Below are positions 35,382 through 44,002 of a DNA stretch of 64,000 nucleotides, in pieces. The notes under the pieces were generated by a model. That model was given only the letters and a program-made list of their open reading frames with translations. It did no database searches and was not told the DNA's origin. Where the stretch lies: assembly GCF_040529065.1 (NCBI RefSeq), contig NZ_CP132343.1:434001-498000 (forward strand), given 5' to 3'. The DNA comes from Xanthomonas sacchari (lineage in GTDB: Bacteria > Pseudomonadota > Gammaproteobacteria > Xanthomonadales > Xanthomonadaceae). The first letter of the stretch is position 1, and each line of letters begins with the position of its first letter. The translations under genes were made by a program, and so were the position numbers.

Positions 35382-36284
35382 ATGCCTGACCATGATGCGT
35401 TGCCGCTGGCGCAGCTCAGCGGTGTCCAGAAGCGCTATGGGGCGCTGGTCGCGCTCGACGGCGTCGACCTGCAGTTGCACCGTGGCCAGTTGCTGGCGTT
35501 GCTGGGCGCCAACGGTGCCGGCAAGAGCACCGCGGTGGGCCTGCTGCTCGGGCTGCAGACGCCCGACGCCGGCAGCGTGCGCCTGTGCGGGCAGGATCCG
35601 CGGGCGCTGGCCGCACGCCGCCAGGCCGGTGCGATGCTGCAGACCGCCGGGCTGCCGGAGACGCTGCGTGTGGGCGAACTGCTGCTGCAGGCGCGTGGCT
35701 ACTACCCGCAGCCGCGCAGCGTCGCCGACTGCGTGGCGCTGGCCGGGTTGGACGGGTTGATGGCACGCCGCTACGGCCAACTGTCCGGCGGCCAGCAGCG
35801 CCGCGTGCAATTCGCGATGGCGATCTGCGGGCGGCCGCGGGTGCTGTTCCTGGACGAGCCCAGCACCGGCCTGGACATCGAGGCGCGGCAGGGCCTGTGG
35901 CGGGCGATCCGCCAGCTGGTCGCCGACGGCTGCGCGGTGCTGCTGACCACGCACTATCTGGAAGAGGCCGAGGCGCTGGCCGACCGGGTGGCGGTGCTGC
36001 AGCGCGGCACGCTGATCGCCGAGGGCAGCGTCGCCGAACTGCGTGCGCGCTTCGAACAATGCACCGTCCGCTGCCGCAGCGCGCTGCCGGCGGCGCAGGT
36101 CGCGCTGTGGCCGCAGGTGCGCCACGCCGAGAGCCGCGACGGTGTGCTGGAGGTGGTCGCCGAGCCGGCCGAGCCGGTGGTGGCGCGGCTGCTCGCCAGC
36201 GATCCGGCGCTGACGGCGCTGGAAGTACGCCGCGCCGGCCTGGCCGACGCCTTTCTCGCCATCACCCGTGCGGAGGCCGCATGA
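35382..36284 (+). CDS. ABC transporter ATP-binding protein, drug/CcmA type
   Basis: 300 residues from ATG 35382, with TGGAG upstream (a TTG at 35376 is less likely). Walker A GANGAGKST (42-50), signature LSGGQQRRVQFAMAI, Walker B VLFLDEPSTGLD and switch TTHYLEEAE are present. The domain order with a C-terminal 80-residue tail (ITRAEAA end) is typical of the DrrA/CcmA group that works with ABC-2 permeases. The four-base overlap with the next gene supports one transporter. It lies in an operon with a two-component system. Confidence 0.93.
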   Translation: MPDHDALPLAQLSGVQKRYGALVALDGVDLQLHRGQLLALLGANGAGKSTAVGLLLGLQTPDAGSVRLCGQDPRALAARRQAGAMLQTAGLPETLRVGELLLQARGYYPQPRSVADCVALAGLDGLMARRYGQLSGGQQRRVQFAMAICGRPRVLFLDEPSTGLDIEARQGLWRAIRQLVADGCAVLLTTHYLEEAEALADRVAVLQRGTLIAEGSVAELRARFEQCTVRCRSALPAAQVALWPQVRHAESRDGVLEVVAEPAEPVVARLLASDPALTALEVRRAGLADAFLAITRAEAA

Positions 36285-37066
36285 ACCCGATCGATCTTTC
36301 CGTTGTCCCGCCGGCGGCCGCCTGGTCGTTGCGCGACCAGGGCGCGCTGTTGTTGCGCGAGATCCGCTACGAGGTGCTGCGCTGGCTGCGCACGCCGTCG
36401 TTCGCCTTGCCGACGCTGCTGTTCCCGCCGCTGTTCTACCTGCTGTTCGGCGTGCTGCTCAATCACGGGCGCCACGACGCGGCGGTGTACCTGATGGCCA
36501 GCTACAGCGTGTTCGGGGTGATGGCGCCGGCGCTGTTCGGGTTCGGCGTCGGCCTGGCCCAGGACCGCGAGCGCGGCCTGCTGGCGCTGAAGCGGGCGAT
36601 GCCGGTGCCGCCGATGGCGCTGCTGCTGGCGCGCACAGTGCTGGCGATGGCGTTCGCGCTGGCGATCGGGGTACTGCTGCAGGCGCTGGCCGCCGTGCTC
36701 GGCGGGGTGATGTTGACGCCGATGCAGCGGATCGGGTTGCTGCTGGTCGACGTGCTCGGCACGCTGCCGTTCTGCGCGATCGGGCTGGCGCTGGGCGCCT
36801 ATGCCGGCGGCAGCGGTGCGCCGGCGCTGGTCAACCTGATCTACCTGCCGATGGCGTTCCTGTCCGGGCTGTGGATCCCGCTGCAGCTGCTGCCGGCGTG
36901 GCTGATCACGCTGGCGCCGCTGTGGCCGTCCTATCACCTGGGCCAGTTGGCGCTGCGCGTGGTCGGCCAGGCCGATGGCCGCAGCAGTGTCGGCCATGTC
37001 GCCGCGCTGCTGGCGGTGACGGTGGTGTTCTACGCACTGGCGCAGCGGCGCCTGCGTCGCGGCTGA
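36281..37066 (+). CDS. ABC-2 type permease
   Basis: 261 residues with six predicted membrane segments. LLREIRYEVLRWLRTPSFALPTLLFPPLFYLLFGVLL is the cytoplasmic coupling part and first segment, and LVNLIYLPMAFLSGLWIPLQLLPAWLITLAPLWPSYHLGQLAL is the typical ABC-2 end. It starts inside the stop of the ATPase gene. The pair would export a small amphipathic compound or lipid. In many bacteria such pairs precede a DesK/DesR-like system and respond to membrane state. Confidence 0.9.
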   Translation: MNPIDLSVVPPAAAWSLRDQGALLLREIRYEVLRWLRTPSFALPTLLFPPLFYLLFGVLLNHGRHDAAVYLMASYSVFGVMAPALFGFGVGLAQDRERGLLALKRAMPVPPMALLLARTVLAMAFALAIGVLLQALAAVLGGVMLTPMQRIGLLLVDVLGTLPFCAIGLALGAYAGGSGAPALVNLIYLPMAFLSGLWIPLQLLPAWLITLAPLWPSYHLGQLALRVVGQADGRSSVGHVAALLAVTVVFYALAQRRLRRG

Positions 37067-37166
37067 TGGCGCGCCATCCCGATCCCGGCGCCGTCGCGCG
37101 GTTCCGCGTGCCGGCGCCTTCGCTAAGCTATGCGCCGCGGCGGCCGTGCCGCCCTGGGAGCCCGAC

Positions 37167-38369
37167 GTGATCGCCTTGCTGCACGCCTCGCCCGACTCGC
37201 TGATCGCCCGCCGCATCGGCTGGAGCTCGGCCAAGTCCAGCACCCACTGGTTCGTGTGGCTGTCGCTGGTGTGGTCGATCTGGCTGTTCGTCACTCCGCT
37301 GTACGAGCCGTACTACTTCCGCAACTGGTTCCCGCCGACGCTGGCCAGCTACCTGGTGTTTCTGGCCCTGTACTACGTGGCCTATTACCTCCACCGGCGC
37401 TACCTGCCCTGGTGCGTGGCGGGCATGGCGGCGCTGGCGTTCGTGCTGTTGCCGTACAACCCCGGCGCGCAGTGCTACATCATCTATGCCTGCGCCTTCC
37501 TGGCGTTCTGCCTGTCGCCGGTGCGGGCGGTGGCGGCGATGCTGCTGGTGCTGGCCCTGTTCGCGCTGGCCTGGACGCTGCGCGGCTGGTCGCCGCTGTA
37601 CATGGTCAGCGCAGTGGTGGTCGGCCTGTCGGTAGGGCTGATGAACATCAGCTTCGAGCGCCGTGCGCGCGGCGAGGCGCAACTGCGCCTGAGCCACGAG
37701 GAAGTGCGGCGCCTGGCGGCGGTGGCCGAGCGCGAGCGCATCGGCCGCGACCTGCACGACCTGCTCGGCCATACCCTGTCGCTGGTGGCGCTGAAGTCGG
37801 ACCTGGCCACGCGCCTGCTCGCCCACGACGCCGCCGCGGCGCAGCGCGAGATGGAGGAAGTGGGCCAGGTCGCGCGCGAGGCGCTGGGCCAGGTGCGGCG
37901 CGCGGTCAGCGGTATCCGCGCCGCGCAGCTGGCCGCGGAGATCGCCGCCGCCAAGCTGCTGCTGGAATCGTCGGGGGTGAGCTTCCGCTATCAGGTCGAG
38001 GCCTTGCCGCCATGCCCGCAGCTGGAGACGGTGTTCGCGCTGGTACTGCGCGAGGCCGCTACCAATATCCAGCGCCATGCCCGTGCCAGCCACGCGCAGT
38101 TGCGGCTGTGGTGCGAGCGCGGCCAGGCCCTGCTGGAACTGCGCGACGACGGCCGCGGCGGCGCGCTGCAGCCTGGCACCGGGCTGAGCAGCATGCGCGA
38201 GCGGCTGGAGGCGGTAGGCGGCAGCCTGCGCATCGCCTCCGAGCGCGGCCTGGGCACCTGCCTGGTCGCCGCCGCGCCGTTGCCCCGGATCGAGGCGACC
38301 GTGGTGCCGGAACCCGCAGCGGCACCGCGGGTGCCCGCGCCGGCGGACCAGGACGCCGCGCTGGGCTGA
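37167..38369 (+). CDS. Sensor histidine kinase, DesK/NarL type
   Basis: 400 residues from GTG 37167, chosen because GGGAG lies 7 bases upstream. Five or six membrane segments fill residues 30-155. The dimerisation domain ERERIGRDLHDLLGHTLSLVALKSDLA (H197) is the HisKA_3 signature, and REAATNIQRHARASHAQL (N box) with ELRDDGRGG and GTGLSSMRERLEAVGG form the ATPase. DesK senses membrane thickness and fluidity in Bacillus (family knowledge). It is 100 bases after the ABC permease and upstream of its regulator. The signal here is unknown. Confidence 0.9.
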   Translation: MIALLHASPDSLIARRIGWSSAKSSTHWFVWLSLVWSIWLFVTPLYEPYYFRNWFPPTLASYLVFLALYYVAYYLHRRYLPWCVAGMAALAFVLLPYNPGAQCYIIYACAFLAFCLSPVRAVAAMLLVLALFALAWTLRGWSPLYMVSAVVVGLSVGLMNISFERRARGEAQLRLSHEEVRRLAAVAERERIGRDLHDLLGHTLSLVALKSDLATRLLAHDAAAAQREMEEVGQVAREALGQVRRAVSGIRAAQLAAEIAAAKLLLESSGVSFRYQVEALPPCPQLETVFALVLREAATNIQRHARASHAQLRLWCERGQALLELRDDGRGGALQPGTGLSSMRERLEAVGGSLRIASERGLGTCLVAAAPLPRIEATVVPEPAAAPRVPAPADQDAALG

Positions 38370-38421
38370 GCGCCGGCCCGGCCCGGGCACTACAATGGGC
38401 CGACAAGGACCGGGGGGTGCC

Positions 38422-39024
38422 GTGATTCGTTTAGTGCTGGCGGAGGACCAGGCGATGGTGCGCGGTGCGCTGGGCGCACTGCTGGGCCTGGAAGCGGATC
38501 TGGACGTGGTCGCCAGCGCGGCCGACGGCGAGGCCGCGTGGCGCGCGCTGCAGGCGCATTCCCCCGACCTGCTGGTCACCGATATCGAGATGCCCGGCCT
38601 CAGCGGGCTGGAACTGGCCCAGCGCATCCAGCGGCAGCAACTGCCGGTGCGCGTCATCATCGTCACCACCTTCGCCCGTCCCGGCTTCCTGCGGCGCGCG
38701 CTGGATGCCGGGGTCGGCGGCTACCTGCTCAAGGACGCACCGCCACAGCGGCTGATCGACGCGATCCGCCAGGTGCACCGCGGCGGCCGCGCGATCGATC
38801 CGGAACTGGCACTGGAAGCGTGGTCCGAAGCCGACCCGCTCAACGACCGCGAGCGCCAGGTGCTGCGCCTGGCCGGCGAGGGCGCCTCGGCCGGCGACAT
38901 CGCCACGCAGTTGGGGCTGTCGTCGGGCACGGTGCGCAACTATCTGTCCGAGGCGATCGGCAAGCTCGGGGTCGGCAACCGCATCGAGGCGGCGCGGTTG
39001 GCCCGGCAGAAGGGCTGGCTGTGA
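38422..39024 (+). CDS. Response regulator, DesR/NarL type
   Basis: 200 residues from GTG 38422; a longer frame from 38395 is possible but has no ribosome-binding site. Receiver domain with E8-D9 acidic pocket, D54 phosphoacceptor in VTDIEMPG and K near 86 in YLLKDAPP. The C-terminal LuxR helix-turn-helix reads LNDRERQVLRLAGEGASAGDIATQLGLSSGTVRNYLSEAIGKLGVGNRIEAARLARQKGWL. The match to DesR is strong, including TVRNYLSEAIxKLG. It should control the upstream ABC pair, perhaps through the TGACA dyad. Confidence 0.92.
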   Translation: MIRLVLAEDQAMVRGALGALLGLEADLDVVASAADGEAAWRALQAHSPDLLVTDIEMPGLSGLELAQRIQRQQLPVRVIIVTTFARPGFLRRALDAGVGGYLLKDAPPQRLIDAIRQVHRGGRAIDPELALEAWSEADPLNDRERQVLRLAGEGASAGDIATQLGLSSGTVRNYLSEAIGKLGVGNRIEAARLARQKGWL

Positions 39025-39127
39025 CGCGCCGCGCCAGGTGGCCTGAAATTTGCATGGCTCCCTGCGCTTGACTGCGCAGCGCAGTTGGTGGCGCGCGCGG
39101 CCTTCCTCCCTTCCCCTCGTCGACGCC

Positions 39128-40822
39128 ATGCCCTCCACCACGATCAACCGCTATGGCGTGCCGCTGGCCCTGCTGCTGCTGTTGGGCATCAGCGGCGGCG
39201 TGCTGGTGGGCAGCGAGCGCTTCCTCGACGATGCTGCCGAGGTGCAACGCAGCCACCAGGTGATTGCCGGCATCAACGGCCTGCAGCTCAACCTTGCCGA
39301 CTGCGATGCATCCCTGCGCGGCTTCCTGCTGCTGGGCAGCCGCGAGCATCTGGCCGACTTCCGCGGCTGCCAGCAGACGCTGCCGGCGCGGCTGGAGCAG
39401 CTGGCCGCACTGGTACGGCACGACCCCGCCCAGCAGCAGCGCCTGCGCCTGGTGCAGGCGCAGGTGCAGACGCGCATGCGCGACAGCGCGCGGGCCGTGG
39501 CCCGTTTCGAGCGCGGCGGCGGCCCGGGCATGCTCAGGCCGGACCCGGAACGCGCGCGCCAGGGCCGCGTGCTGTCGCAGGCGATCCGGCGCAACACCGA
39601 CAGCATGGTGCGCAGCGAGCGCGCGGCGCTGGCGAGCAGCGCCCGCTCCACCGCCGCCAACGCCGACCTGCTGCGCCGGCTGGCGGTGGTCGGCATTCCC
39701 GCCGTCTGTGCGATGACGCTGTGCCTGTACCTGCTGCTGCGCCGCGAGATCGGCCGGCGCAGCCAGGCCGAGTTGCGTGGCCACCATGCCAATGCGCTGC
39801 TGGTGGGCACCGTGCAGCAGATGCAGCGCACCGAACAGGATCTGCGCACGCTCAACCGCTGCAGCCGCGGGCTGCAGAGTTGCGTGCAGCAGGACGAGGC
39901 GGTGGAGGTCGCGCGGCAGGCGCTGGAACGCCTGCTCGGCGACGCCGGCTGCAGCGTGTACTGCACCGATGCGGCAGGCGAGCAGGCCGTCTGCGTGGCG
40001 CATTGGGGCGAAGAGGCGCTGTGCATGCCGGCGCTGTCGCTGAGCGGCTGCGAAGGCCTGCGCAGCCGCGCCACCCAGATCCAGCGGCCTGGCGCGGCGC
40101 CGGCCTGCGTCCACGCCGCCGGCGCGGCGCGGCATGGCACCTGCGTGCCGATGGTGGTGCAGGGCGAGCCGCTGGGGCTGATCCATCTGTCCAGCCGCGA
40201 TCCGACCCTGCTCGAGCGCCTGCCGCTGGTCGAGGTGGTGGCCGAACAGCTGGCGATGGCGCTGCACAACCTGCAGTTGCGCCAGCGCCTGCGCACGCAG
40301 TCGATCCGCGATCCGTTGACTGGGCTATACAACCGCCGCTACCTGGAAGAATCGCTGGTGCGCGAACTGGCGCGCTGCGAGCGGCGCGAGCAGCCGCTGG
40401 CGCTGATGATGCTGGACCTGGACCACTTCAAGGCGCTCAACGACCGCCTCGGCCACGCCGGCGGCGATGCCTTGCTGGCGGCGTTCGGCCAGTTGCTGGC
40501 CGGGCTGGTGCGGCCGGAGGACATCGCCTGCCGCTACGGCGGCGAGGAGTTCACGGTGATCCTGCCCGGCGCCGCCGCCGACGTGGCGCAGCGCCGCGCC
40601 GAGCAGATCCGCGCCGCGGTGGCGGCGCTGCAGGTGCAGCACCAGGGCCAGGCGCTGCCGCCGGTGACCGTGTCGATCGGCGTGGCCGCCTATCCGGACC
40701 ACGGCCGCAGCACCGAAGAACTGCTGCGCTGCGCCGATGCGGCGCTGTACCGCGGCAAGCGCGGCGGCCGTAACCGCGTCGCCGCCGCTGACGACGTGCC
40801 GCTGCGCATCGTCGAGGCCTGA
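39128..40822 (+). CDS. Membrane diguanylate cyclase (CHASE3-like, GAF, GGDEF)
   Basis: 564 residues. A first membrane segment (about 9-30) and a second (about 198-216) bracket a periplasmic helical bundle of CHASE3 type. A GAF-like domain follows (about 255-400, with LERLLGDAGCSVYCTDAAGE and CVPMVVQGEPLGLIHLSS). The GGDEF domain carries DPLTGLYNRRYLEESL and the active site GGEEF near residue 471. An RxxD product-inhibition site (RPED) lies five residues before it. All point to an active, feedback-inhibited cyclic-di-GMP synthase. The signal is unknown. Confidence 0.93.
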   Translation: MPSTTINRYGVPLALLLLLGISGGVLVGSERFLDDAAEVQRSHQVIAGINGLQLNLADCDASLRGFLLLGSREHLADFRGCQQTLPARLEQLAALVRHDPAQQQRLRLVQAQVQTRMRDSARAVARFERGGGPGMLRPDPERARQGRVLSQAIRRNTDSMVRSERAALASSARSTAANADLLRRLAVVGIPAVCAMTLCLYLLLRREIGRRSQAELRGHHANALLVGTVQQMQRTEQDLRTLNRCSRGLQSCVQQDEAVEVARQALERLLGDAGCSVYCTDAAGEQAVCVAHWGEEALCMPALSLSGCEGLRSRATQIQRPGAAPACVHAAGAARHGTCVPMVVQGEPLGLIHLSSRDPTLLERLPLVEVVAEQLAMALHNLQLRQRLRTQSIRDPLTGLYNRRYLEESLVRELARCERREQPLALMMLDLDHFKALNDRLGHAGGDALLAAFGQLLAGLVRPEDIACRYGGEEFTVILPGAAADVAQRRAEQIRAAVAALQVQHQGQALPPVTVSIGVAAYPDHGRSTEELLRCADAALYRGKRGGRNRVAAADDVPLRIVEA

Positions 40823-40842
40823 GGCGCCTGTCTCCCTCCCAG

Positions 40843-40863
40843 GCATGCCGCATCGCGGCATGC
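40843..40863. terminator. Bidirectional hairpin between convergent genes
   Basis: A perfect 9-bp stem GCATGCCGC-ATC-GCGGCATGC lies between the diguanylate cyclase (plus) and the TonB receptor (minus). No T-run is seen. Confidence 0.55.
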
Positions 40864-40883
40864 GCGCGGTGTGGACTGCCGGT

Positions 40884-43049
40884 TCAGAACGACCAACTGA
40901 AGCTCAGCGTGCCGTTGCGCGGTTCGCCCCAGGCGCCGTAACCGTAGATCTGCGCGTAGTAGCGCTTGTCCAGCAGGTTGTTGAGATTGAGCTGCACCGA
41001 GAATGCCGGCGACAGGCGGTAGCGCGCGAAGGCGCTGACCAGCGCGTAGCCGCTCTGCGCGAAGCGGCCGTAGGTGGCATCGACGTAGTAGATGCGGTTC
41101 TGCCAATTGACGCCGCCGCCGAAGGTCAGTTCGCTCAGGCTGCGTGGCGTGTAGCTGCTGTAGAGCTTGAGCGTGGTCTGCGGCAGCTGGCTGTTGATGT
41201 CGGCGCCGGCGACGTCCTTGGCGACGTAGCGCGAGGCGCCGAAGGTGGCGTTCCAGCCCGGCGCCAGCTCGCCGTTGAGTTCGAGTTCGAAACCGCGGCT
41301 GACCGTGCCCTGCGCGGCGACGTAGGCGGTCTCGGTGGTGCCCTGCACGAATCCGGTGGTGGCCTGGGCGACGTTGTCCTGGTCGATGCGGAACACCGAC
41401 AGCGCGGCGTTGAGGCGGTCGTCGAACCAGGCGCCCTTGATGCCGGCCTCGTAGCTCTTGCCGATCACCGGGTCCAGGTAGGCACCGCTGGCGGTGCGCG
41501 CGGTCTGCGGCTGGAAGATGTCGGTGTAGCTGGCGTAGACCGACCAGACGTCGCCGAGCGTGTACACCAGGCCGGCATAGGGCGTGGTCTTCTCCTGGTG
41601 CAGCACGTAGCCCACCCCGCTCTCGCTGCCGTCCACCTTCCAGTCGGTGTAGCGCGCGCCCACGATCAGCTTCAGCGGATCGGCCAGCGACAGCCGTGCC
41701 GCCGCATAGCCGGCCTTCTGGGTGACGGTGCCGCGGCTGAACTCGCTGATCGGCGACCACGCCGGCTCCGGATAGGCGCCGGTCCAGCCGAGATAGCTGG
41801 GCAGCGGCCCGGGGAAGTCGAAGGCACCGGTGTTCACGTAGCGGCGGCGGTTGTAGCTGACGCCGGCCATCAGTTCGTGTTCGCGCCCGCCGAGTTGGAA
41901 GGGGCCTTCGGCGTAGGCGTCCAGGCCGTCGACCTTGCGCCCGGTGATGTAGTAACCCGAGTACGGCACCACGCCGGCGCCGGTCTGCCGGTCGAAGCCA
42001 TAGATCGTGTAGTACGGGTAGAACAGCTTGTCGGTGACGTCGGTCTGGTCGTGGGTGGCGTTGAGCCTGAGCTGCCAACCGTTGCCGAAGGCATGCTGCA
42101 GGGTGGCGAAGGCGCGCTTGCTGGTGGTGTCCCAGAACGTCCAGTCCGCGGCCGGGTTGAACCAGCGCGGATAGTCGGTACGGCTGCCGTCGGCGTACCA
42201 CAGCGGGAAACCGCCCCAGGTGACGCCGTCGGATTGCTTGTTCTGGTAGTCGTAGCCCACGCTCAGTTGCGTGTCAGGCGTCAGGTCGGCATCGATCACC
42301 GCATAGCCCAGCGACTTGCGCTGGCTGTAGCGCTGCACGTACGAATCGGTGTCCAGGTAGCTGCCGATCACCCGGGCGCGCACCGTGCCGCTGGCATTGA
42401 GCGGGGTGGTGACGTCGACCGTGGAACGGGTGCGGCCCCAGCTGCCGGCGCTGACCGTGACGCTGCCGGTCAGTTCGGCGCTGTCGGCGTGCTTGCGGAT
42501 CAGGTTGACCGAGGCCGAAGGATTGCCGGCGCCGGTGAGCAGGCCGGTGGCGCCGCGCACCACTTCCACGCGGTCGTACAGGGCCAGATCCAGCGCCGAA
42601 TCGCCGTAGCTCCAGTTCTGCACCATCGTGGTGGGGATGCCGTCGAACTGGTAGTTGTCGATGTAGAAGCCGCGCGCGTAGAACTCGAAGCGCTCGCTGT
42701 CCGAGCGCGTGCTGGACACGCCGGTGGTGTTCTCCAGCACGTCGATGATGTCGTCCAGGCCCTGATCCTCGATGCGCTGGTGGCTGATGATGCTCACCGA
42801 CTGCGGGATCTCCCGCGGCGCCAGCTCGAAGCGGGTGCCGGCGCTGGTCTTGCGCACGCTGTAGCCCTCGGCGCGCTCGCCCTTGACGCTGATCTTGTCG
42901 AGGGTGGTGACATCGCGCTCGGCATCGTCCGCGCCGTCGGCGGCGGACGCGGCCGGTGTCGCGGCGAACGCCGGCGCGGCGGCCAGCAGGCAGGCCACGG
43001 TCAGCGCCGAACGGCGCGGAAAACGGCGGGTGGGGGCAACACGGGACAT
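40884..43049 (-). CDS. TonB-dependent siderophore-type receptor
   Basis: 721 residues from ATG 43049, with TTGGAG six bases upstream. The signal peptide covers about 1-30. VTTLDKISVKGE is the TonB-box-like segment. The plug has REIPQSVSIISHQRIEDQGLDDIIDVLENTTGV, DGIPTTM, YDRVEVVRGATGLLTGAGNPSASVNLIRK, all typical of FpvA/FhuE-type siderophore receptors. The barrel follows, ending in a C-terminal aromatic (LSFSWSF). It imports a ferric chelate at the outer membrane. No Fur-box-like sequence was visible by eye. The ligand is unknown. Confidence 0.93.
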   Translation of the reverse strand: MSRVAPTRRFPRRSALTVACLLAAAPAFAATPAASAADGADDAERDVTTLDKISVKGERAEGYSVRKTSAGTRFELAPREIPQSVSIISHQRIEDQGLDDIIDVLENTTGVSSTRSDSERFEFYARGFYIDNYQFDGIPTTMVQNWSYGDSALDLALYDRVEVVRGATGLLTGAGNPSASVNLIRKHADSAELTGSVTVSAGSWGRTRSTVDVTTPLNASGTVRARVIGSYLDTDSYVQRYSQRKSLGYAVIDADLTPDTQLSVGYDYQNKQSDGVTWGGFPLWYADGSRTDYPRWFNPAADWTFWDTTSKRAFATLQHAFGNGWQLRLNATHDQTDVTDKLFYPYYTIYGFDRQTGAGVVPYSGYYITGRKVDGLDAYAEGPFQLGGREHELMAGVSYNRRRYVNTGAFDFPGPLPSYLGWTGAYPEPAWSPISEFSRGTVTQKAGYAAARLSLADPLKLIVGARYTDWKVDGSESGVGYVLHQEKTTPYAGLVYTLGDVWSVYASYTDIFQPQTARTASGAYLDPVIGKSYEAGIKGAWFDDRLNAALSVFRIDQDNVAQATTGFVQGTTETAYVAAQGTVSRGFELELNGELAPGWNATFGASRYVAKDVAGADINSQLPQTTLKLYSSYTPRSLSELTFGGGVNWQNRIYYVDATYGRFAQSGYALVSAFARYRLSPAFSVQLNLNNLLDKRYYAQIYGYGAWGEPRNGTLSFSWSF

Positions 43050-43432
43050 CGCGGACTCCAAGGCAGCAGGCATGGCCATCGTCGGCGCGGATGTAGCGCC
43101 GGACGACGATCGAGGGTGAGCTGGCTTGGCGCGCGGACTCGCAGGCCGGCGTGGCGGGCTGCGGAACAACGGCACTGGCTGGCGCGGCCGCGGCGCCGGA
43201 TTCCCAGGGGAACGACCGGTGCGCGGGAAGAACAGGGGCGGACGAGCGCGCCCGTCCGCCGACAAGTGTAACGGCGGCCCGCGGCTGGGGCCATGTCGCG
43301 GTTGACACAAACGCGTCGCGTCGCCCGGGGGTCATGCCGCACCGCACGGGCCGATCGACGTGCGCGTGAGGGCACTAGCGTGCGCCGCGCGGGACGCACG
43401 CGCTGCGCCTCGCGTGTCGTGTCGTGGGTGGA
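43050..43432. other. Gene-free leader region of the TonB receptor
   Basis: About 380 bases. On the minus strand it contains, in order, GGGAATCCGG (43196-43205), GTTGTTCCGCAGC, GAGTCCGC (43133-43140) and AAGCCAGCTCACC (43115-43127). These recall pieces of a cobalamin riboswitch, but key parts are missing. Confidence 0.4.
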
Positions 43433-44002
43433 CTACGCCTGGTCGCGCGGCGCTGCAGGCGCCGCCGCGCCGCGCGCCATGCTCGAGAACACGCCATCGC
43501 GGCGCACCCAGGCATGGAACAGCGCCGCGCACAGATGCATCAGCACCGTGGCGAACAGCAGGTAGGCCAGCCAACCGTGCGCGCTGCGCAGCCAGGCGTA
43601 CAGCGCCGGGCTGTGCGGGGCGATCGGCGGCAACTGCACGCCCGGCCACAGCACGATCGGGTAGCCGCCGGCCGAGAGCATCGACCAGCCCAGCAGCGGC
43701 ATCGCCAGCATCAGCGCGTACAGCAGCCAGTGCGAGGCATGCGCGGCGGCCTTTTGCCAGCGCGGCAGGTCGGCCGGCAGCGGCGGCGGCCGGTGCAGCA
43801 GGCGGTTGCCCAGGCGCACCAGCACCAGCAGCAAGATGGCGATGCCGAGCGGGCGGTGCAGGTTCAGCAGCCAGGGCCGCTGCGACACCGAGGCGACCAT
43901 GCCCACGCCGACGAACAGCATGGTCAGGATCATCGCCGCCATCAGCCAGTGCAATACGCGCGCGAGCAGGTTGAAGTGCGCGGAGCGATCGTCGCGGTTC
44001 AT
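43433..44002 (-). CDS. Cytochrome b561 family membrane protein
   Basis: 189 residues with four membrane segments. RVLHWLMAAMILTMLFVGVGM, LNLHRPLGIAILLLVLVRLGNR, AAHASHWLLYALMLAMPLLGW and AHGWLAYLLFATVLMHLCAALFHAWVRRDGVF give the paired histidines that bind two b-type hemes. The family (YceJ/CybB) moves electrons across the inner membrane. The start overlaps the stop of the catalase gene, so the two are coupled and may work together. Confidence 0.93.
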   Translation of the reverse strand: MNRDDRSAHFNLLARVLHWLMAAMILTMLFVGVGMVASVSQRPWLLNLHRPLGIAILLLVLVRLGNRLLHRPPPLPADLPRWQKAAAHASHWLLYALMLAMPLLGWSMLSAGGYPIVLWPGVQLPPIAPHSPALYAWLRSAHGWLAYLLFATVLMHLCAALFHAWVRRDGVFSSMARGAAAPAAPRDQA

